A stretch of DNA of 64,000 nucleotides from Tautonia plasticadhaerens (GCF_007752535.1 NZ_CP036426.1:4898001-4962000), one strand, 5' to 3'; shown: positions 46,725 through 57,000, numbered from the stretch's first letter. Notes: generated by a model from the sequence alone, not told the origin. Program-made: numbers and translations.

Positions 46725-46745
46725 ACCGACTTCGAGGGCTCGAAC

Positions 46746-47570
46746 ATGGAACCATTGAATGCCGGACACGCGCCGGGGGGCACCCCGGCGGGGGACCCCA
46801 TCCCCCCCCGGGGGGACCCGGCCGATGCCGGGACTCCCCCCCGCCCGCCCTGGCGACCGGCCCGGGTCTGGGCCTCGGCGATCGTCGCCGGCCTGCTCGC
46901 CGGCGTTTGCTCCTGGCTGATCGGGGAGGCGACCTACGGCCGATTCCAGCCGCCGCTGCTCAACACGACCGGGTTCCCCTCGGCCGAAGAGTCGCAGGCG
47001 AATGCCCGCGCCCGGACCTCGGGCAAGACGCTGGAAGTGACCCTCGTCTCCGGGACGATGGGGGCGGCCCTCGGCCTGGCCCTCGGCCTGGCGGGGGCCT
47101 CGCTCCGGGGCTTCGGTCGGTCGGCCGCGGTCGCCGGCGCCTCCGGGGCGGTCCTGGGGGCCGTTGCCGGGGCGATCGGCGCCCAGATCCTCATGCCCAT
47201 CTATTTCCGGATCTACCACCCGGATCGCGACGACCTGCTGCTGGCCATCGCGACCCAGGGCGGGGTTGCCGCCCTCGTCGGGGCGGCGGGGGGGGCGGCC
47301 TTCGGGCTCGGGCTCGGGGGGAAGGGCCTCGTCGGCCGCACGCTCCTGGGCGGGCTGCTGGGCGGTGCCCTGGGGCTGATCGCCTACCAGATCGTCGGGG
47401 TCGTGGCGTTCCCGCTCGACGAGACGACCAAGCCGCTCTCGGCCACCTGGGCCACGCGATTGCTGGCCCACCTCCCGGTGGCGACCCTCGCCGCCGCCGG
47501 CTCGGCGTGGGGGGCGCTGGACACCCCTCGTCGGAAGCCGGCGAAGTCCGCCGCCCGGGTCGACTCCTGA
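46746..47570 (+). CDS. Polytopic membrane protein, Gly-rich, hypothetical
   Basis: 274 residues from MEPLNAGHAPGG. After a Pro/Gly-rich lead there are five to six hydrophobic helices: ASAIVAGLLAGVCSWLIGEA, GTMGAALGLALGLAGAS, AVAGASGAVLGAVAGAIGAQ, GGVAALVGAAGGAAFGLGLG, GGLLGGALGLIAYQIVGVVA and a last one near 240-258. Many glycine-zipper-like G-x3-G patterns are present. It resembles uncharacterised planctomycete membrane proteins; no function assigned. A bidirectional hairpin follows. Confidence 0.65.
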   Translation: MEPLNAGHAPGGTPAGDPIPPRGDPADAGTPPRPPWRPARVWASAIVAGLLAGVCSWLIGEATYGRFQPPLLNTTGFPSAEESQANARARTSGKTLEVTLVSGTMGAALGLALGLAGASLRGFGRSAAVAGASGAVLGAVAGAIGAQILMPIYFRIYHPDRDDLLLAIATQGGVAALVGAAGGAAFGLGLGGKGLVGRTLLGGLLGGALGLIAYQIVGVVAFPLDETTKPLSATWATRLLAHLPVATLAAAGSAWGALDTPRRKPAKSAARVDS

Positions 47571-47616
47571 CGAGCGACCGTCGCCGGACCGACGCATCCC
47601 GGCCCCCTTCGCCCCG

Positions 47617-47648
47617 ACGAGCCGACGGCCTTCCGCCGTCGGCCTCGT
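47617..47648. terminator. Bidirectional hairpin between convergent genes
   Basis: A perfect 9-bp stem (47621-47629 with 47635-47643) with a 5-base loop, extended by ACGA/TCGT with one bulged base. It lies between the membrane protein (plus) and the DUF1501 gene (minus) that converge here. Confidence 0.65.
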
Positions 47649-47870
47649 GCCGGGCCAAGGGGGCTGGTACGCCTCGATCCCTCCGTGGTCCGACCGATCC
47701 CTCGACGTCGCGGTCGGGGGTGGCCGGCCGTCCCGGGGCGTGAGGATGCACGCCGTCGACGAGGCCGAGGCCTCGTCCGGGTCCCCGAGGCTGATCGGGT
47801 GGTGACACCGGGGCCGCGTTCCCGGCGATCGGCCCCGGCTGCCGGGCCGGGCGGGTCGATCGGGTTCGAG

Positions 47871-49355
47871 TCAGGAGAGGCCGGGGATCGGGTCGCCGTG
47901 GTAGATGAAGTGGGGGCGGCCCTGCTCGTCGTGCCAGGCGGCGGTGGCGGGCAGGCCGAGGGCCCGGTAGATCGTCGCCGCGAGGTTCTCGGGGCGCTGG
48001 GGGTCGGACACGGGCTCCCCGCCGACCCGGTCGGTGGCGCCGATCACTCGGCCTCCCCGGATCCCCCCGCCGGCGAGGAAGACCGACTGCGCCCTCCCCC
48101 AGTGATCGCGCCCCGGGTGCTCGTAATGCGAGGCGAGGTGGGAGATCTTCGGCGTCCGGCCGAACTCCCCGGCCATGACGACGAGGGTGGAGTCGAGCAG
48201 CCCCTCGGACTGGAGGTCGTCGAGCAGCGCCGAGACGGCGCGGTCGGTCGGCGGGTAGAGCTTGTCCTTGAGGTGGGGGAAGGCGTTGCCGTGGGTGTCC
48301 CACGTCTCGTTGTTGCCGAGGTTCACCTGGACGAGGTCGACGTCTGCGGACACCAGCCGCTTCGCCATGAGGAGGGACCAGCCGAAGAGGTTGTCGCCGT
48401 AGCGTTCGAGGTCGGCGCGGGGCGCGTCCGACACGTCGAGGGAGCTGCGGACGCTGGGGTCGGTGAGCATGGAAACGGCCGATTGCCGGTGCGCGTCGAA
48501 GGGGCCGAGTCCGGCGGAGGCGTCGAGGGAACGCCGCTTCGCGTCGACGAGTTCGAGCAGGGCGAGGCGGTCCCGGAGCCGCCCGCCGTCGAGCCCCTCG
48601 GGCAGGTCGAGGCTGGGGGCCCGGAAGGCCTTCTCGGGCTCGGGGCGGCCGCGATCCTGGTGGTCGAAGCCGTACTCGGGGTAGGCGCCGTAATAGGTGT
48701 TGTCGAAGGGGGAGGCCTCGATGAACCAGGGGTCCCGCCTCGGCCCCATGATCCCGGCGAACTGGCCGGGGATGACCCGGCCGGTGTTGTGGACCAGGCG
48801 TTCGGGCAGGACGACGGCCGGGGGCAGGTTCCCCCTCGGGCCGACCAGGGCGCCGGCCACGGCAGCGATGGCGGGCCAGTCGGTCGGCTTGGGGCGGGTG
48901 GCGTCGAAGCCGGGGGGCAGCTGGGTCCGGCCCGAGAGCATGACCATGTGCCCCTGGGAGTGCTCGTTCCAGGGGTGCGTCAGCGACCGGACCAGCGACC
49001 AGCGGTCGGCCCGCTGCGCGAGCATGGGCAGGTGCTCGCAGATTTCGAGGCCGGGGACGTTGGTGGCGATGGGGCGGAACTCGCCGCGGACCTCCTCCGG
49101 GGCGTCGGGCTTCATGTCGAAGCTGTCGAGCTGGCCGAGGCCCCCGGAGAGGAAGATGAAGATGACCGACTTCGCCGTCCGCCCCCCCCCCTCCGAGGCC
49201 GGGTCGACCTCGTCGGCCGCCCTGAGGGCCCGGAGGTGCCCCGAGCCGAGCCCGAGCACCCCCAGTGCCCCCGCCTGCAACGCGAACCTCCGGGAGACGA
49301 CCGGATGGCGGGGGAGGCCCGTCGGGGTCTTCGGGTGCAAGGACGCTCGGGACAT
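47871..49355 (-). CDS. DUF1501 family protein, Tat-like signal
   Basis: 494 residues, second DUF1501 member in the window. The N-terminus VVSRRFALQAGALGVLGLGS is a twin-arginine-type signal (SRRF). Core phrases are SVIFIFLSGGLGQLDSFDMK, NEHSQGHMVMLSGRTQL, DVDLVQVNLGNNETWDTHGN, MAGEFGRTPKI and GRDHWGRAQSVFLAGGG. It is related to the gene at 37470-38846 but has no DUF1549/1553 partner beside it. Function unknown. It is transcribed towards the hairpin at 47617-47648. Confidence 0.9.
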   Translation of the reverse strand: MSRASLHPKTPTGLPRHPVVSRRFALQAGALGVLGLGSGHLRALRAADEVDPASEGGGRTAKSVIFIFLSGGLGQLDSFDMKPDAPEEVRGEFRPIATNVPGLEICEHLPMLAQRADRWSLVRSLTHPWNEHSQGHMVMLSGRTQLPPGFDATRPKPTDWPAIAAVAGALVGPRGNLPPAVVLPERLVHNTGRVIPGQFAGIMGPRRDPWFIEASPFDNTYYGAYPEYGFDHQDRGRPEPEKAFRAPSLDLPEGLDGGRLRDRLALLELVDAKRRSLDASAGLGPFDAHRQSAVSMLTDPSVRSSLDVSDAPRADLERYGDNLFGWSLLMAKRLVSADVDLVQVNLGNNETWDTHGNAFPHLKDKLYPPTDRAVSALLDDLQSEGLLDSTLVVMAGEFGRTPKISHLASHYEHPGRDHWGRAQSVFLAGGGIRGGRVIGATDRVGGEPVSDPQRPENLAATIYRALGLPATAAWHDEQGRPHFIYHGDPIPGLS

Positions 49356-49631
49356 GTCGGGCCTCGTCGCTCATCGGGCTGGGGCGGTCGGGTGGCGGGA
49401 ATCCGGGACGCTCCGGGTCGGCCCTCGACACTTGTTTTACCGAAGTTCAACGCGGAGGGGAATCGGCGACCGGGCGCCGGCCACGTCGGCTTGTCGGCCC
49501 GGGGGCGGATCTCCTACAATCGGTCGAATGGGGCCGAGGCGTTGGTCGCGTCGAGGCAAGGGCTTGGGGAGCGACGCGACCGGGGGCCGGACGCCCCGGA
49601 CGCGACCCGATCCGGGGCAGCAAGGGCGCCG

Positions 49632-50792
49632 ATGGCCGATCTTCAGAACGTCGTGATCCTGGGCTCGACCGGCTCGATCGGCCGGAGCGCCCTGAGCGTG
49701 CTGGAGCACGACTGCGGGCGGAGGCTCCGCGCCGTCGGCCTGGCGGCCCGGTCGAGCTGGCGGGAGCTGATCGACCAGGCCCGGACGCACCGGCCGAGGT
49801 GGGTCGCCCTGACCGACCCCGACTCCGCCTCGCTCGTCGACGGCCAGCTGCGGGGCACCGGCACCGAACTGCTCTCGGGCCGGGACGGCCTGGTGCGGAT
49901 GGTGCAGGAGCCGGAGGTGGACAAGGTCGTCTCGGCGATCGTCGGCGCCGCCGGCCTGGAGAGCACCTGGGCGGCGTTGGAGGCCGGCAAGGCCGTCGCC
50001 CTGGCCAACAAGGAGACCCTGGTGGTCGGCGGCCCGCTGATCACCGCGCTGGCCCGGGAGCGGAACGCCCCGCTGCTGCCGGTCGACAGCGAGCATTCGG
50101 CGATCTTCCAATGCCTCCGATCGGGGGAGCCGAGGGAGGTCCGTCGGGTCATCCTCACCTCCTCCGGGGGCCCCTTCCGGGGCAAGACCCGTCGGGAGCT
50201 GGAGGGAGTCACGCCGGAGCAGGCGCTGAGGCACCCGACCTGGCAGATGGGGCCGAAGATCACGATCGACTCGGCCACCCTGATGAACAAGGCGCTCGAG
50301 GTCATCGAGGCCCGATGGCTGTTCGACCTGGGCCCCGAGCAGATCGAGGTGGTGGTGCACCCCGAGAGCGTCGTCCACTCGATGGTCGAGTTCGTCGACG
50401 GCAGCGTGATCGCCCAGCTCTCGCCGCCGGACATGAGGCTGCCGATCCAGTATGCGTTGACCTATCCCGACCGGGTCGACTGCCCGAGCCCCCGGCTGGA
50501 CCTGTCCCGGGGCTGGGACCTGCACTTCGAGCCGCCCGATCGGGAGACGTTCCCCTGCCTGGAGCTGGGCTTCGAGGTCATGAGGCGGGGGGGCACCGCC
50601 GGGGCTGCGCTGAACGCCGCGAACGAGGCGGCCGTGAAGCGGTTCCTGGACCGGGAGATCGCCTTCCTCGACATCCCCCGCGCCTGCCGGGCGGCGCTGG
50701 ACCATCACGAATATGATCCGAGGCCCTCGCTGTCGACCCTGGGAGCGGTCGACGCGAGGGCCCGCCAGGAGGTCGCGCGTTGGGTACCTTGA
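49632..50792 (+). CDS. dxr: 1-deoxy-D-xylulose-5-phosphate reductoisomerase Dxr
   Basis: Rearranges and reduces DXP to MEP with NADPH, the committed step of the non-mevalonate isoprenoid pathway; cytoplasmic. 386 residues. NADPH-binding GSTGSIGRSAL (10-20), the ANKETLVVGG loop, PVDSEHSAIFQCL (metal ligands Asp and Glu), SSGGPFRG, and the flexible-loop region PTWQMGPKITIDSATLMNKA are all present. The C-terminus contains NAANEAAVKRFL. The gene overlaps the following rseP by 13 bases, a linkage also seen in many bacteria where dxr and rseP are neighbours. Confidence 0.97.
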   Translation: MADLQNVVILGSTGSIGRSALSVLEHDCGRRLRAVGLAARSSWRELIDQARTHRPRWVALTDPDSASLVDGQLRGTGTELLSGRDGLVRMVQEPEVDKVVSAIVGAAGLESTWAALEAGKAVALANKETLVVGGPLITALARERNAPLLPVDSEHSAIFQCLRSGEPREVRRVILTSSGGPFRGKTRRELEGVTPEQALRHPTWQMGPKITIDSATLMNKALEVIEARWLFDLGPEQIEVVVHPESVVHSMVEFVDGSVIAQLSPPDMRLPIQYALTYPDRVDCPSPRLDLSRGWDLHFEPPDRETFPCLELGFEVMRRGGTAGAALNAANEAAVKRFLDREIAFLDIPRACRAALDHHEYDPRPSLSTLGAVDARARQEVARWVP

Positions 50793-52831
50793 TCACCGTC
50801 TGGACCATCATCAAGGCGGTCCTGGGCATCTCGTTCGTGATCTTCTGGCACGAGCTGGGCCACTTCCTGCTGGCCAAGTGGAACGGGGTCTACGTCAAGA
50901 CCTTCTCCATCGGCTTCCCGCCGCGGCTGGTCCGGCTGTTCAAGCACCGGGAGACGGAATACGTCCTCGGCTCTGTCCCGCTGGGCGGCTACGTGCACAT
51001 GCTCGGCGAGGACGAGGGCCAGACCGAGCCCGCCCCCGGGTCCCCCGGCGTCACCGACGCCGAGGGGCAGCCCCGGGCCGACGTGGAGCCCTCGCTGGCG
51101 AACCACCCCGGCGCCTTCTTCAACAAGTCGGTCTGGGCGAGGATGGCGATCATCTCGGCCGGGGTGGTGATGAACATCATCCTCGGGGTGCTCTGCTTCG
51201 CGGTCGTCTACATGGCGGGGGGGCGGTTGGAGGCCCCGGCCATCCTCGGCGGGGTGGCGGCCGGGGGCCCCGCCTACCGGGCTGGGCTCCAGGCGGGGGA
51301 CGTGGTGCTCGCCATCGACGGCGAGGAGAACGTCACGTTCGAGGACCTAAATCGGATCGTCGTCCACAGCGGCCCCGAGCAGGTGCTCACCTTCACCGTC
51401 GACCGGCCCGGGGTGGCCGAGCCCTTCGACGTGCCCGTCCGCCCCGAGCGGGACCCGATCGAGCAGGTCCCGAAGATCCGGGTCGCCCTGCCCCGGTCGC
51501 TGGAGCTGATCGAGTCCGACCCCTTTACGCGCCCACCCGGCATGGACGGCGAGCCAGAGGGCGAGTTCGAGGCGGGCGACCACATCATCCGGGTCGGACC
51601 CGCCGGCGAGGAGCCGACCCCGATCGACTCCCCCGTCGCGCTGGATCGGCTGCTCGACGAGTACCGGGACGCCCCGCTGACGTTCGTCGTCTCCCGAGAT
51701 CCCCCCGAAACGGGGTCGAACGCCGAGGAGAACGACGGGTCGCCCGAGGCGGGCGGGGCGAACGTCATCGAACGGGCCCGGATCACGGTGCCCCCGAGCC
51801 ACTTCGTCGACTTCGGGTTCCGGCTGAACCCCGGCCCGGTGGTCGCCCTCCGGGAGGGGTCGCCGGCAGCCGAGGCCGGGCTGGAGGTGGGAGACCTGAT
51901 CGTCGCCGTCGACGGCAACCCCGACTACGACCCGATGCGGCTGCCCGAGCAGGCCGCCGACCGGGTCGGCTCGACGCTCATGCTCACCGTCGTCCGGGAG
52001 GGCGAGGAGGTCAGCCTGACGGTCACCCCGGTCGAGGGGGAGTCCTGGAGCCGGGCGATCTCGCCCGACTCCCCCCTGAACGTGGACGCGATCGGCCTGG
52101 CGATGCGGGTCGAGCCCGAGGTGGTCGCCGTGCGGGAGGGCTCTCCCGCCGCCGAGGCCGGGCTGAAGCCCGGGGACTCGATCGCCGGCCTCCGCTTTTC
52201 CTGGCCGAAGGATGAGGGGGAGGAGGAAGCCAGGGTCGAGGATTTGACCTTCGGCGAGGCCGCCTCGTGGGTCTACGCCTTCGACTTCGCCCAGAACTTC
52301 CGGGCCGAGTCGATCGAGCTGAGGGTCGAGGGCCGGGAGGCGCCCGTGGCCATCTCGCCCGAGGTCGCCGCCGACTGGTACTACCCCGATCGCGGGGTCC
52401 GGCTCCAGCTCGACGTGGTGCCGATCCCGCCGATGGCGGTGGCCGACGCCCTGAATCGGGCCGGCACCGAGACCCTGGAGGTGATCGGCTCCTTCTACAC
52501 GCTGCTGCAGCGGCTGGTCGAGGGCCAGGTCGGCACCAAGGGCCTCTCCGGGCCGATCCGGATCGCCAAGGCCTTCTACGACTTCGCGGGGGTGAACTTC
52601 GTGGAGTTCCTCTGGTTCCTCGGGTTCATCAGCATCAACCTCGCCGTGGTCAACTTCCTGCCCATCCCGCCGCTCGACGGCGGCCGGATGGTCTTCCTCA
52701 TCGGCGAGGCCGTCCGGGGCCGCCCCCTGCCCGAGTCGTGGCAGGCATTGCCCACCTACCTCGGCCTGTTCTTCCTGCTGGGGCTGATGGCCTTCGTCCT
52801 GATCCAGGACACGATCGTGACGTTCTTCTGA
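50780..52831 (+). CDS. rseP: RseP-like membrane zinc metalloprotease (site-2 protease) with several PDZ domains
   Basis: 683 residues, longer than the about 450 of E. coli RseP. It begins with a TTG codon inside the dxr coding sequence, which places the first helix VWTIIKAVLGISFVIFWHEL at the right position. HELGH (24-28) is the zinc site. Three PDZ-like modules follow: AILGGVAAGGPAYRAGLQAG, VVALREGSPAAEAGLEVGDL and VVAVREGSPAAEAGLKPGDS. The C-terminal membrane part has NFLPIPPLDGGRMVF with the third zinc ligand. It cleaves membrane-embedded anti-sigma factors or signal peptide remnants in related bacteria. The middle also contains acidic insertions (for example near residues 80-100). A strong hairpin follows. 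Confidence 0.92.
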   Translation: MGTLITVWTIIKAVLGISFVIFWHELGHFLLAKWNGVYVKTFSIGFPPRLVRLFKHRETEYVLGSVPLGGYVHMLGEDEGQTEPAPGSPGVTDAEGQPRADVEPSLANHPGAFFNKSVWARMAIISAGVVMNIILGVLCFAVVYMAGGRLEAPAILGGVAAGGPAYRAGLQAGDVVLAIDGEENVTFEDLNRIVVHSGPEQVLTFTVDRPGVAEPFDVPVRPERDPIEQVPKIRVALPRSLELIESDPFTRPPGMDGEPEGEFEAGDHIIRVGPAGEEPTPIDSPVALDRLLDEYRDAPLTFVVSRDPPETGSNAEENDGSPEAGGANVIERARITVPPSHFVDFGFRLNPGPVVALREGSPAAEAGLEVGDLIVAVDGNPDYDPMRLPEQAADRVGSTLMLTVVREGEEVSLTVTPVEGESWSRAISPDSPLNVDAIGLAMRVEPEVVAVREGSPAAEAGLKPGDSIAGLRFSWPKDEGEEEARVEDLTFGEAASWVYAFDFAQNFRAESIELRVEGREAPVAISPEVAADWYYPDRGVRLQLDVVPIPPMAVADALNRAGTETLEVIGSFYTLLQRLVEGQVGTKGLSGPIRIAKAFYDFAGVNFVEFLWFLGFISINLAVVNFLPIPPLDGGRMVFLIGEAVRGRPLPESWQALPTYLGLFFLLGLMAFVLIQDTIVTFF

Positions 52832-52838
52832 CGCCGGC

Positions 52839-52888
52839 CCGGCCGATCTCCCCCCCGCCCCGAAACGCGGCGGGGGGCGATCGGCCGG
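52839..52888. terminator. Long hairpin between rseP and the methyltransferase
   Basis: Outer arms 52839-52848 and 52879-52888 pair perfectly; the inner C-rich/G-rich arms (about 52850-52859 with 52869-52877) extend the stem with one bulge. It lies between convergent genes and can serve both. Confidence 0.65.
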
Positions 52889-52895
52889 ACCCCTC

Positions 52896-53507
52896 CTATC
52901 GCCCGAGGAGGACGGCCGTCTGCTTCCCGTAAGCTTCCTGAGTGATGGAATGGATGCGGAAGTGCCGTCCCCAGTGCCGGCGGATGTAGTCGATGTCGTA
53001 GAACACCTGGGCGGAATTGGGCCCCCGGTTGATCGTGAACATGGTGAACGTCCCGTCGCTCACCCCCGATCGCTCGACGAACTCCCGGAGCATGTCCGAG
53101 AGCCAGGCCGGCCCGGCCGCCCCCGACAGGAGGAGCTCCATTGAATGGTTGTCATGGATTATTATGTATAACCGAGCATTCTCTCGGGCGATCCGCTTCA
53201 GCTTTAGCAGCCAGAAATCCGCGAGGTCCGCGATGTGGGTGAAGACCGAGCCGCAGTAGATGAGGTCGAAGGAGCGGTCCTCGAAGGGGAGGTGGGGGAA
53301 CGTGGTCGTGGTGGCGAAGTTGAACGGCGGACTCAGGTGCTGCTGGCACCAGGTGATGTGCTCGGCATTGATGTCGACCCCCCAGATTTCGCACCGGCCC
53401 GCGACGTCCTCGAAGTAGCGGATCATCCTGCCGGAGGCGCAGCCGAAGTCCAGGATCCGCTGCCCCGGCACGATCGGAGATCCCGATTGCGCGACCAGAT
53501 CCCTCAT
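52896..53507 (-). CDS. SAM-dependent methyltransferase, C-terminal part (separated by a frameshift)
   Basis: 203 residues as given. Motif I ILDFGCASGRMIRYFEDVAG, acidic IWGVDINAEHITWCQQ, and FDLIYCGSVFTHIADL mark a class I methyltransferase, with RIARENARLYIIIHDN and the C-terminal SAQVFYDIDYIRRHWG. Family members have an additional N-terminal region, which is found in the next frame at 53504-53812. The frame break is at a run of nine G on the minus strand (53525-53533). One extra G makes a single protein of about 305 residues, reading ...QYL, Gly run, then ATQVRIMRDLVAQSGSP. The substrate is unknown. Confidence 0.75.
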   Translation of the reverse strand: MRDLVAQSGSPIVPGQRILDFGCASGRMIRYFEDVAGRCEIWGVDINAEHITWCQQHLSPPFNFATTTTFPHLPFEDRSFDLIYCGSVFTHIADLADFWLLKLKRIARENARLYIIIHDNHSMELLLSGAAGPAWLSDMLREFVERSGVSDGTFTMFTINRGPNSAQVFYDIDYIRRHWGRHFRIHSITQEAYGKQTAVLLGR

Positions 53508-53812
53508 GATCCGGACCTGGGTCGCCCCCCCCCGAGGTACTGTTCGGGGGTCTGACCGTACCCCTCCCAGAGGCCGGGGGGCGGGACGGGGAGGCCGTCG
53601 CGTTCGCCCACCTGCCGCTCGGCCGGCGCCTCGATGATGTAATTGCCCCGGCCTCCCTCATAGGGGAGGAACTTCGCGGCGACCGCAGGTTCCTCGATCA
53701 GTAGCGGCCCGGCCACCTCCCTCAAGCGGCCCGGGAGCACCCCGGATTCGTAGATGAGCGCGTCCGCCGGGCGTTGCAAGGCCCGCTTCACGAGCTTCTT
53801 CATGCCATCCAT
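53504..53812 (-). CDS. N-terminal fragment of the frameshifted methyltransferase
   Basis: 102 residues. KKLVKRALQRPADALIYESG and LPVPPPGLWEGYGQTPEQYL resemble the leader of planctomycete and related methyltransferases, where 'LWEGYGKTPEEYL' is followed by the SAM domain. After QYL the frame runs through nine G into GRPRSGS and stops. Together with the gene at 52896-53507 it is probably one damaged or mis-sequenced gene rather than a separate protein. Confidence 0.6.
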   Translation of the reverse strand: MDGMKKLVKRALQRPADALIYESGVLPGRLREVAGPLLIEEPAVAAKFLPYEGGRGNYIIEAPAERQVGERDGLPVPPPGLWEGYGQTPEQYLGGGRPRSGS

Positions 53813-53932
53813 CCGGGTCCCCTTCGGGCAAGGTGTCGCGACCGAAGCCGAATGGCTCAGATGCTACTCCGGCCGGGACATTCGCTCAACGGCCCGACCC
53901 TCTCGCGGTCGCCCATCGGCGAGCGGGCGGAC

Positions 53933-53953
53933 CGGTCGGCGATCAACCGACCG
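53933..53953 (-). terminator. Hairpin between kinase and methyltransferase
   Basis: A 7-bp stem (53933-53939 with 53947-53953) and 7-base loop lies 58 bases past the stop of the minus-strand kinase. Short, no T-tract; a candidate 3' end only. Confidence 0.35.
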
Positions 53954-54010
53954 CCGACGGGGACCGATCGGCCGGCCCGGACGACATCCGGACGCCTTGC
54001 CCTGTTGGGC

Positions 54011-57000
54011 TCAGGGCAGGCCGGGGAAGTACCGCCGGATCCGGTCGAGCACCTGGACGCCGGGCCGTATGGTGGGGCCCTCGGCGAGGGTCTCAGGGCC
54101 GGGGGGGCGGGGGATCCGGTCGAGGTCGGGGCCGAGGTCGGAGGCGAGCCCGTCGGGGTCGAGGCGGAGGTCGTCGGGGTCGAGGGACGGGGGGGAGGTC
54201 GACGGGCCGTCGTCGTCGAGGAATCCGGCGTCGCCGTGGCGGGCGTCGACCTCGCTGCGGCCGACGAACAGCCGCCACTCGTCCCGGTCGAGCACCTGGG
54301 GCAGGATGTCCAGTCGGGCGGTCTGGTCGCGGCGGTACTCGTCGACCAGGTGATAGGCGACCTCTCGGCTCTCGACGACCCGGATGCGGTCGCCCAGGGT
54401 GCCGAGCTCGCCCTGGCCGTCGACCAGGAACAGGGCGCCGCCGTCGGGGCCGGTGGTCAGGACCGACTCCCGGGCCGAGACCACGGCCAGGGGCAGCTCG
54501 GGCTGGTCCGGGGCGCTGTCGAGGCGGACGATCCCCCCTCGGGAGACGACCGTCACGCGGCGGAGCTCCAGCACCAGCCTCGGCTCCGGGGCCGAGGAGG
54601 CCGCGAGCCGCCCCCCCGCCGCCGAGGCCCTGCCGTGGCCGACCAGGAGGCTGCCGCCGCAGGAGACGACGGAGTTGGAAAGCTCGACCTCACCCCGGGC
54701 CCCCGAGGCGACCTCGACCACGTCGTCCGAGCAGCGGATCAGGCTGTCGATGACCCGGACCCCGGCGACCCCACCCCCCGCGCGGAACGGTTCCGGAGGC
54801 GAGCCGGCCTCGCCCGGCTCCTCGGCGAGCAGTCGGACGGCGGCGGAGGGGACGGGGCCGTCGACGGTCACTGAGCAGCCGGTCAGGTCGAGCGTGGCCT
54901 CCGGGGCAAGCCCGAAGGCGGCCCAGGGGCCGGGGGGCGGGGCCTCGTCCGACCCGACCAGGAGGTCGACGCCCCTCAGCCGAAGCTCGCCGCCCCGCTC
55001 CACCCTGAGCATCGTCGACCAGCCTCCCGTGCCGGCGGGGGCGACCGGGTCGGCGAGGAAGCGGAGCAGCGGCCGGGTGGGGCCGGGCTCGGCGAGGATC
55101 TCGACGATGCCGGAGCCGGGGACCGCCTGGGGAGGCAGGTCGATCCTGGCGCCGGCGGCCAGCAGGAGCACGCCGCCCTTGGGGCCAAGCCTTCCCAGGC
55201 GGTCGACGAGCCCGGCTGCCGTCCGGATGGGGGCGTCGGCGTCTGATCCGGCCGCGTCCGGGAGGCCGGTTGGCATCGCCTCGGCCGTCGGCAGCATCGG
55301 GGGGGCGGCCTGGCGTCGGCCGCCGTCGGCCCCGGGTCGGGACGAGTCGGTTGAGGCGAACGAGCGGAACGCGGGGGGGGCTTCCCCCTCGACCGGCTCG
55401 AGGCGTCGGGGGCCCGGGGAGGTCGGCGGGGCGGCGAACGCGCCGACGCCGGACGGCTCCCCGACGCCGGGGGCCAGCGTCATCGGGCCGAGGTCCATCG
55501 GGTCGGGATCGAAGCCGGTCAGGCGGGCCGGGTCGGGCTGCCGGGCGTCCGAGGCCACGGTGGGCTCGACCGGCTCGATCGGGCCGGCCGGCCCCCGACG
55601 GGCGCCGACGACCGAGGGGGCCGGGCCGTTGCCGGCCCCGTCGCCGGGGGGGAGGGCGGCCGATGCCGGCCGGAAGGCCAGGGAGACGGGCAGGTCCCGG
55701 GCGAGGGCGGCGCCGGGGTCGTCCTCGACCCAGACGTGCTGGGTCGAGTCCTCCGAGCGGACCTCGCCGATCGAGGAGCCCCCGGCCCAGGCGTCGAATT
55801 CGAAGATCCGCGGGTGGTCGGAGGAGGGGTCCGAGGGCTGGAGGTAGACGCCGATCCGCGCGTAGAGGTTGCCGAAGCCCATCCAGTGGAGCCGGTCGGG
55901 GTCGTCGATGGCCACCAGGGTCGTCCGGCCGGAGCCGGAGTCGAGGGCCCGGGGGGGGGCGACGAGCAGGTCGGAGGCCACGACCTGGATCGCCGTGCCG
56001 TCGAACCGGAAGACCGGCTCGGCCCCGGCGACGAGGCTGACGTGCTCCATCTCCAGGCGGGCCCGGACCGGGGGCCCGGACGAGGAGGCGGGCGTCGGCA
56101 TCACCTCGAAGCCGAAGTCGGGGATCGTCGAGCCCGAGGGGCCCGCCCCATTGTTGAACCAGATGGCCGGGCCCCGGCAGGCGATCGAGCAGTCGCCGAG
56201 GCCCAGCGTCACCGGCCCCCGGGCCGAGACGCCGACGCGCCCCCCTCCCAGCGTGCAGGTCTCCAGACGGACCGGCATCCGCCCGGCCTCGACGGCCATC
56301 GCGGGGGATCGCGACGAGGCGCCCGGCCCGATCGGGGGCACGGGCGCGATCAGCTCGATCGCGGCCGGTCGGCCCGCCCCCCTCACCTCGCAGCGGCTGA
56401 GCGTGAGGGCCGTCCCCTCGGCCCGGACGGCGGGGCCGGCGGAGGAGCCGGCCTCGCCGAGGTCGAACGTCAGCCCCTCGATCGTCACCCGGCCGCCCTC
56501 GAAGTGCAGCAGCGGGCCGGGGTCGAGCGCGAACTCGTCCGGGGAGTCGGGCTGGAGGACCGGTCGGGTGTCGTCGGCGGCCCGGATCGTCAGGTCGGCC
56601 CGAATCGGCCCGGGGCCCGGCGCGGTCGACAGCCGGTAGGGGCCGTTGTCGGCCAGCTCGATCGTTGAGCCGGGGGGTTCGGACCGCAGGACCTTGCGGA
56701 GGTCCTCGTCCGACCGGACCCGACGCACCCGGGCCGGCAGGTTCGGCGTCGACGGCTCGGCGGCCGATCGGGAGGAGGTGGCCGAGGCGAGGTCGGGCCC
56801 CGTCCCGGTCGTCGTCGGCGCGGCGATCGCCCCGCGATCGGCCCCGGACGCGCCGACGTCCGGCCGGGCGTCGGCCGGGCGGGGCACGGCGGGGGGGTTG
56901 AACTCGGCGGGATCGGGGGTCAGCCCCAGCAGCGGATCCCCATCGGGGTCCCTCCCCATCCAGACCAGGGTCGCGACGATCATGCCCAGGGCCGCGGCCG

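Noticed and set aside
47685-49631. Upstream in-frame extension of dxr
   Set aside because: The open frame continues far upstream antisense to the DUF1501 gene, but dxr homology begins exactly at 49632 with MADLQNVVILGSTG.
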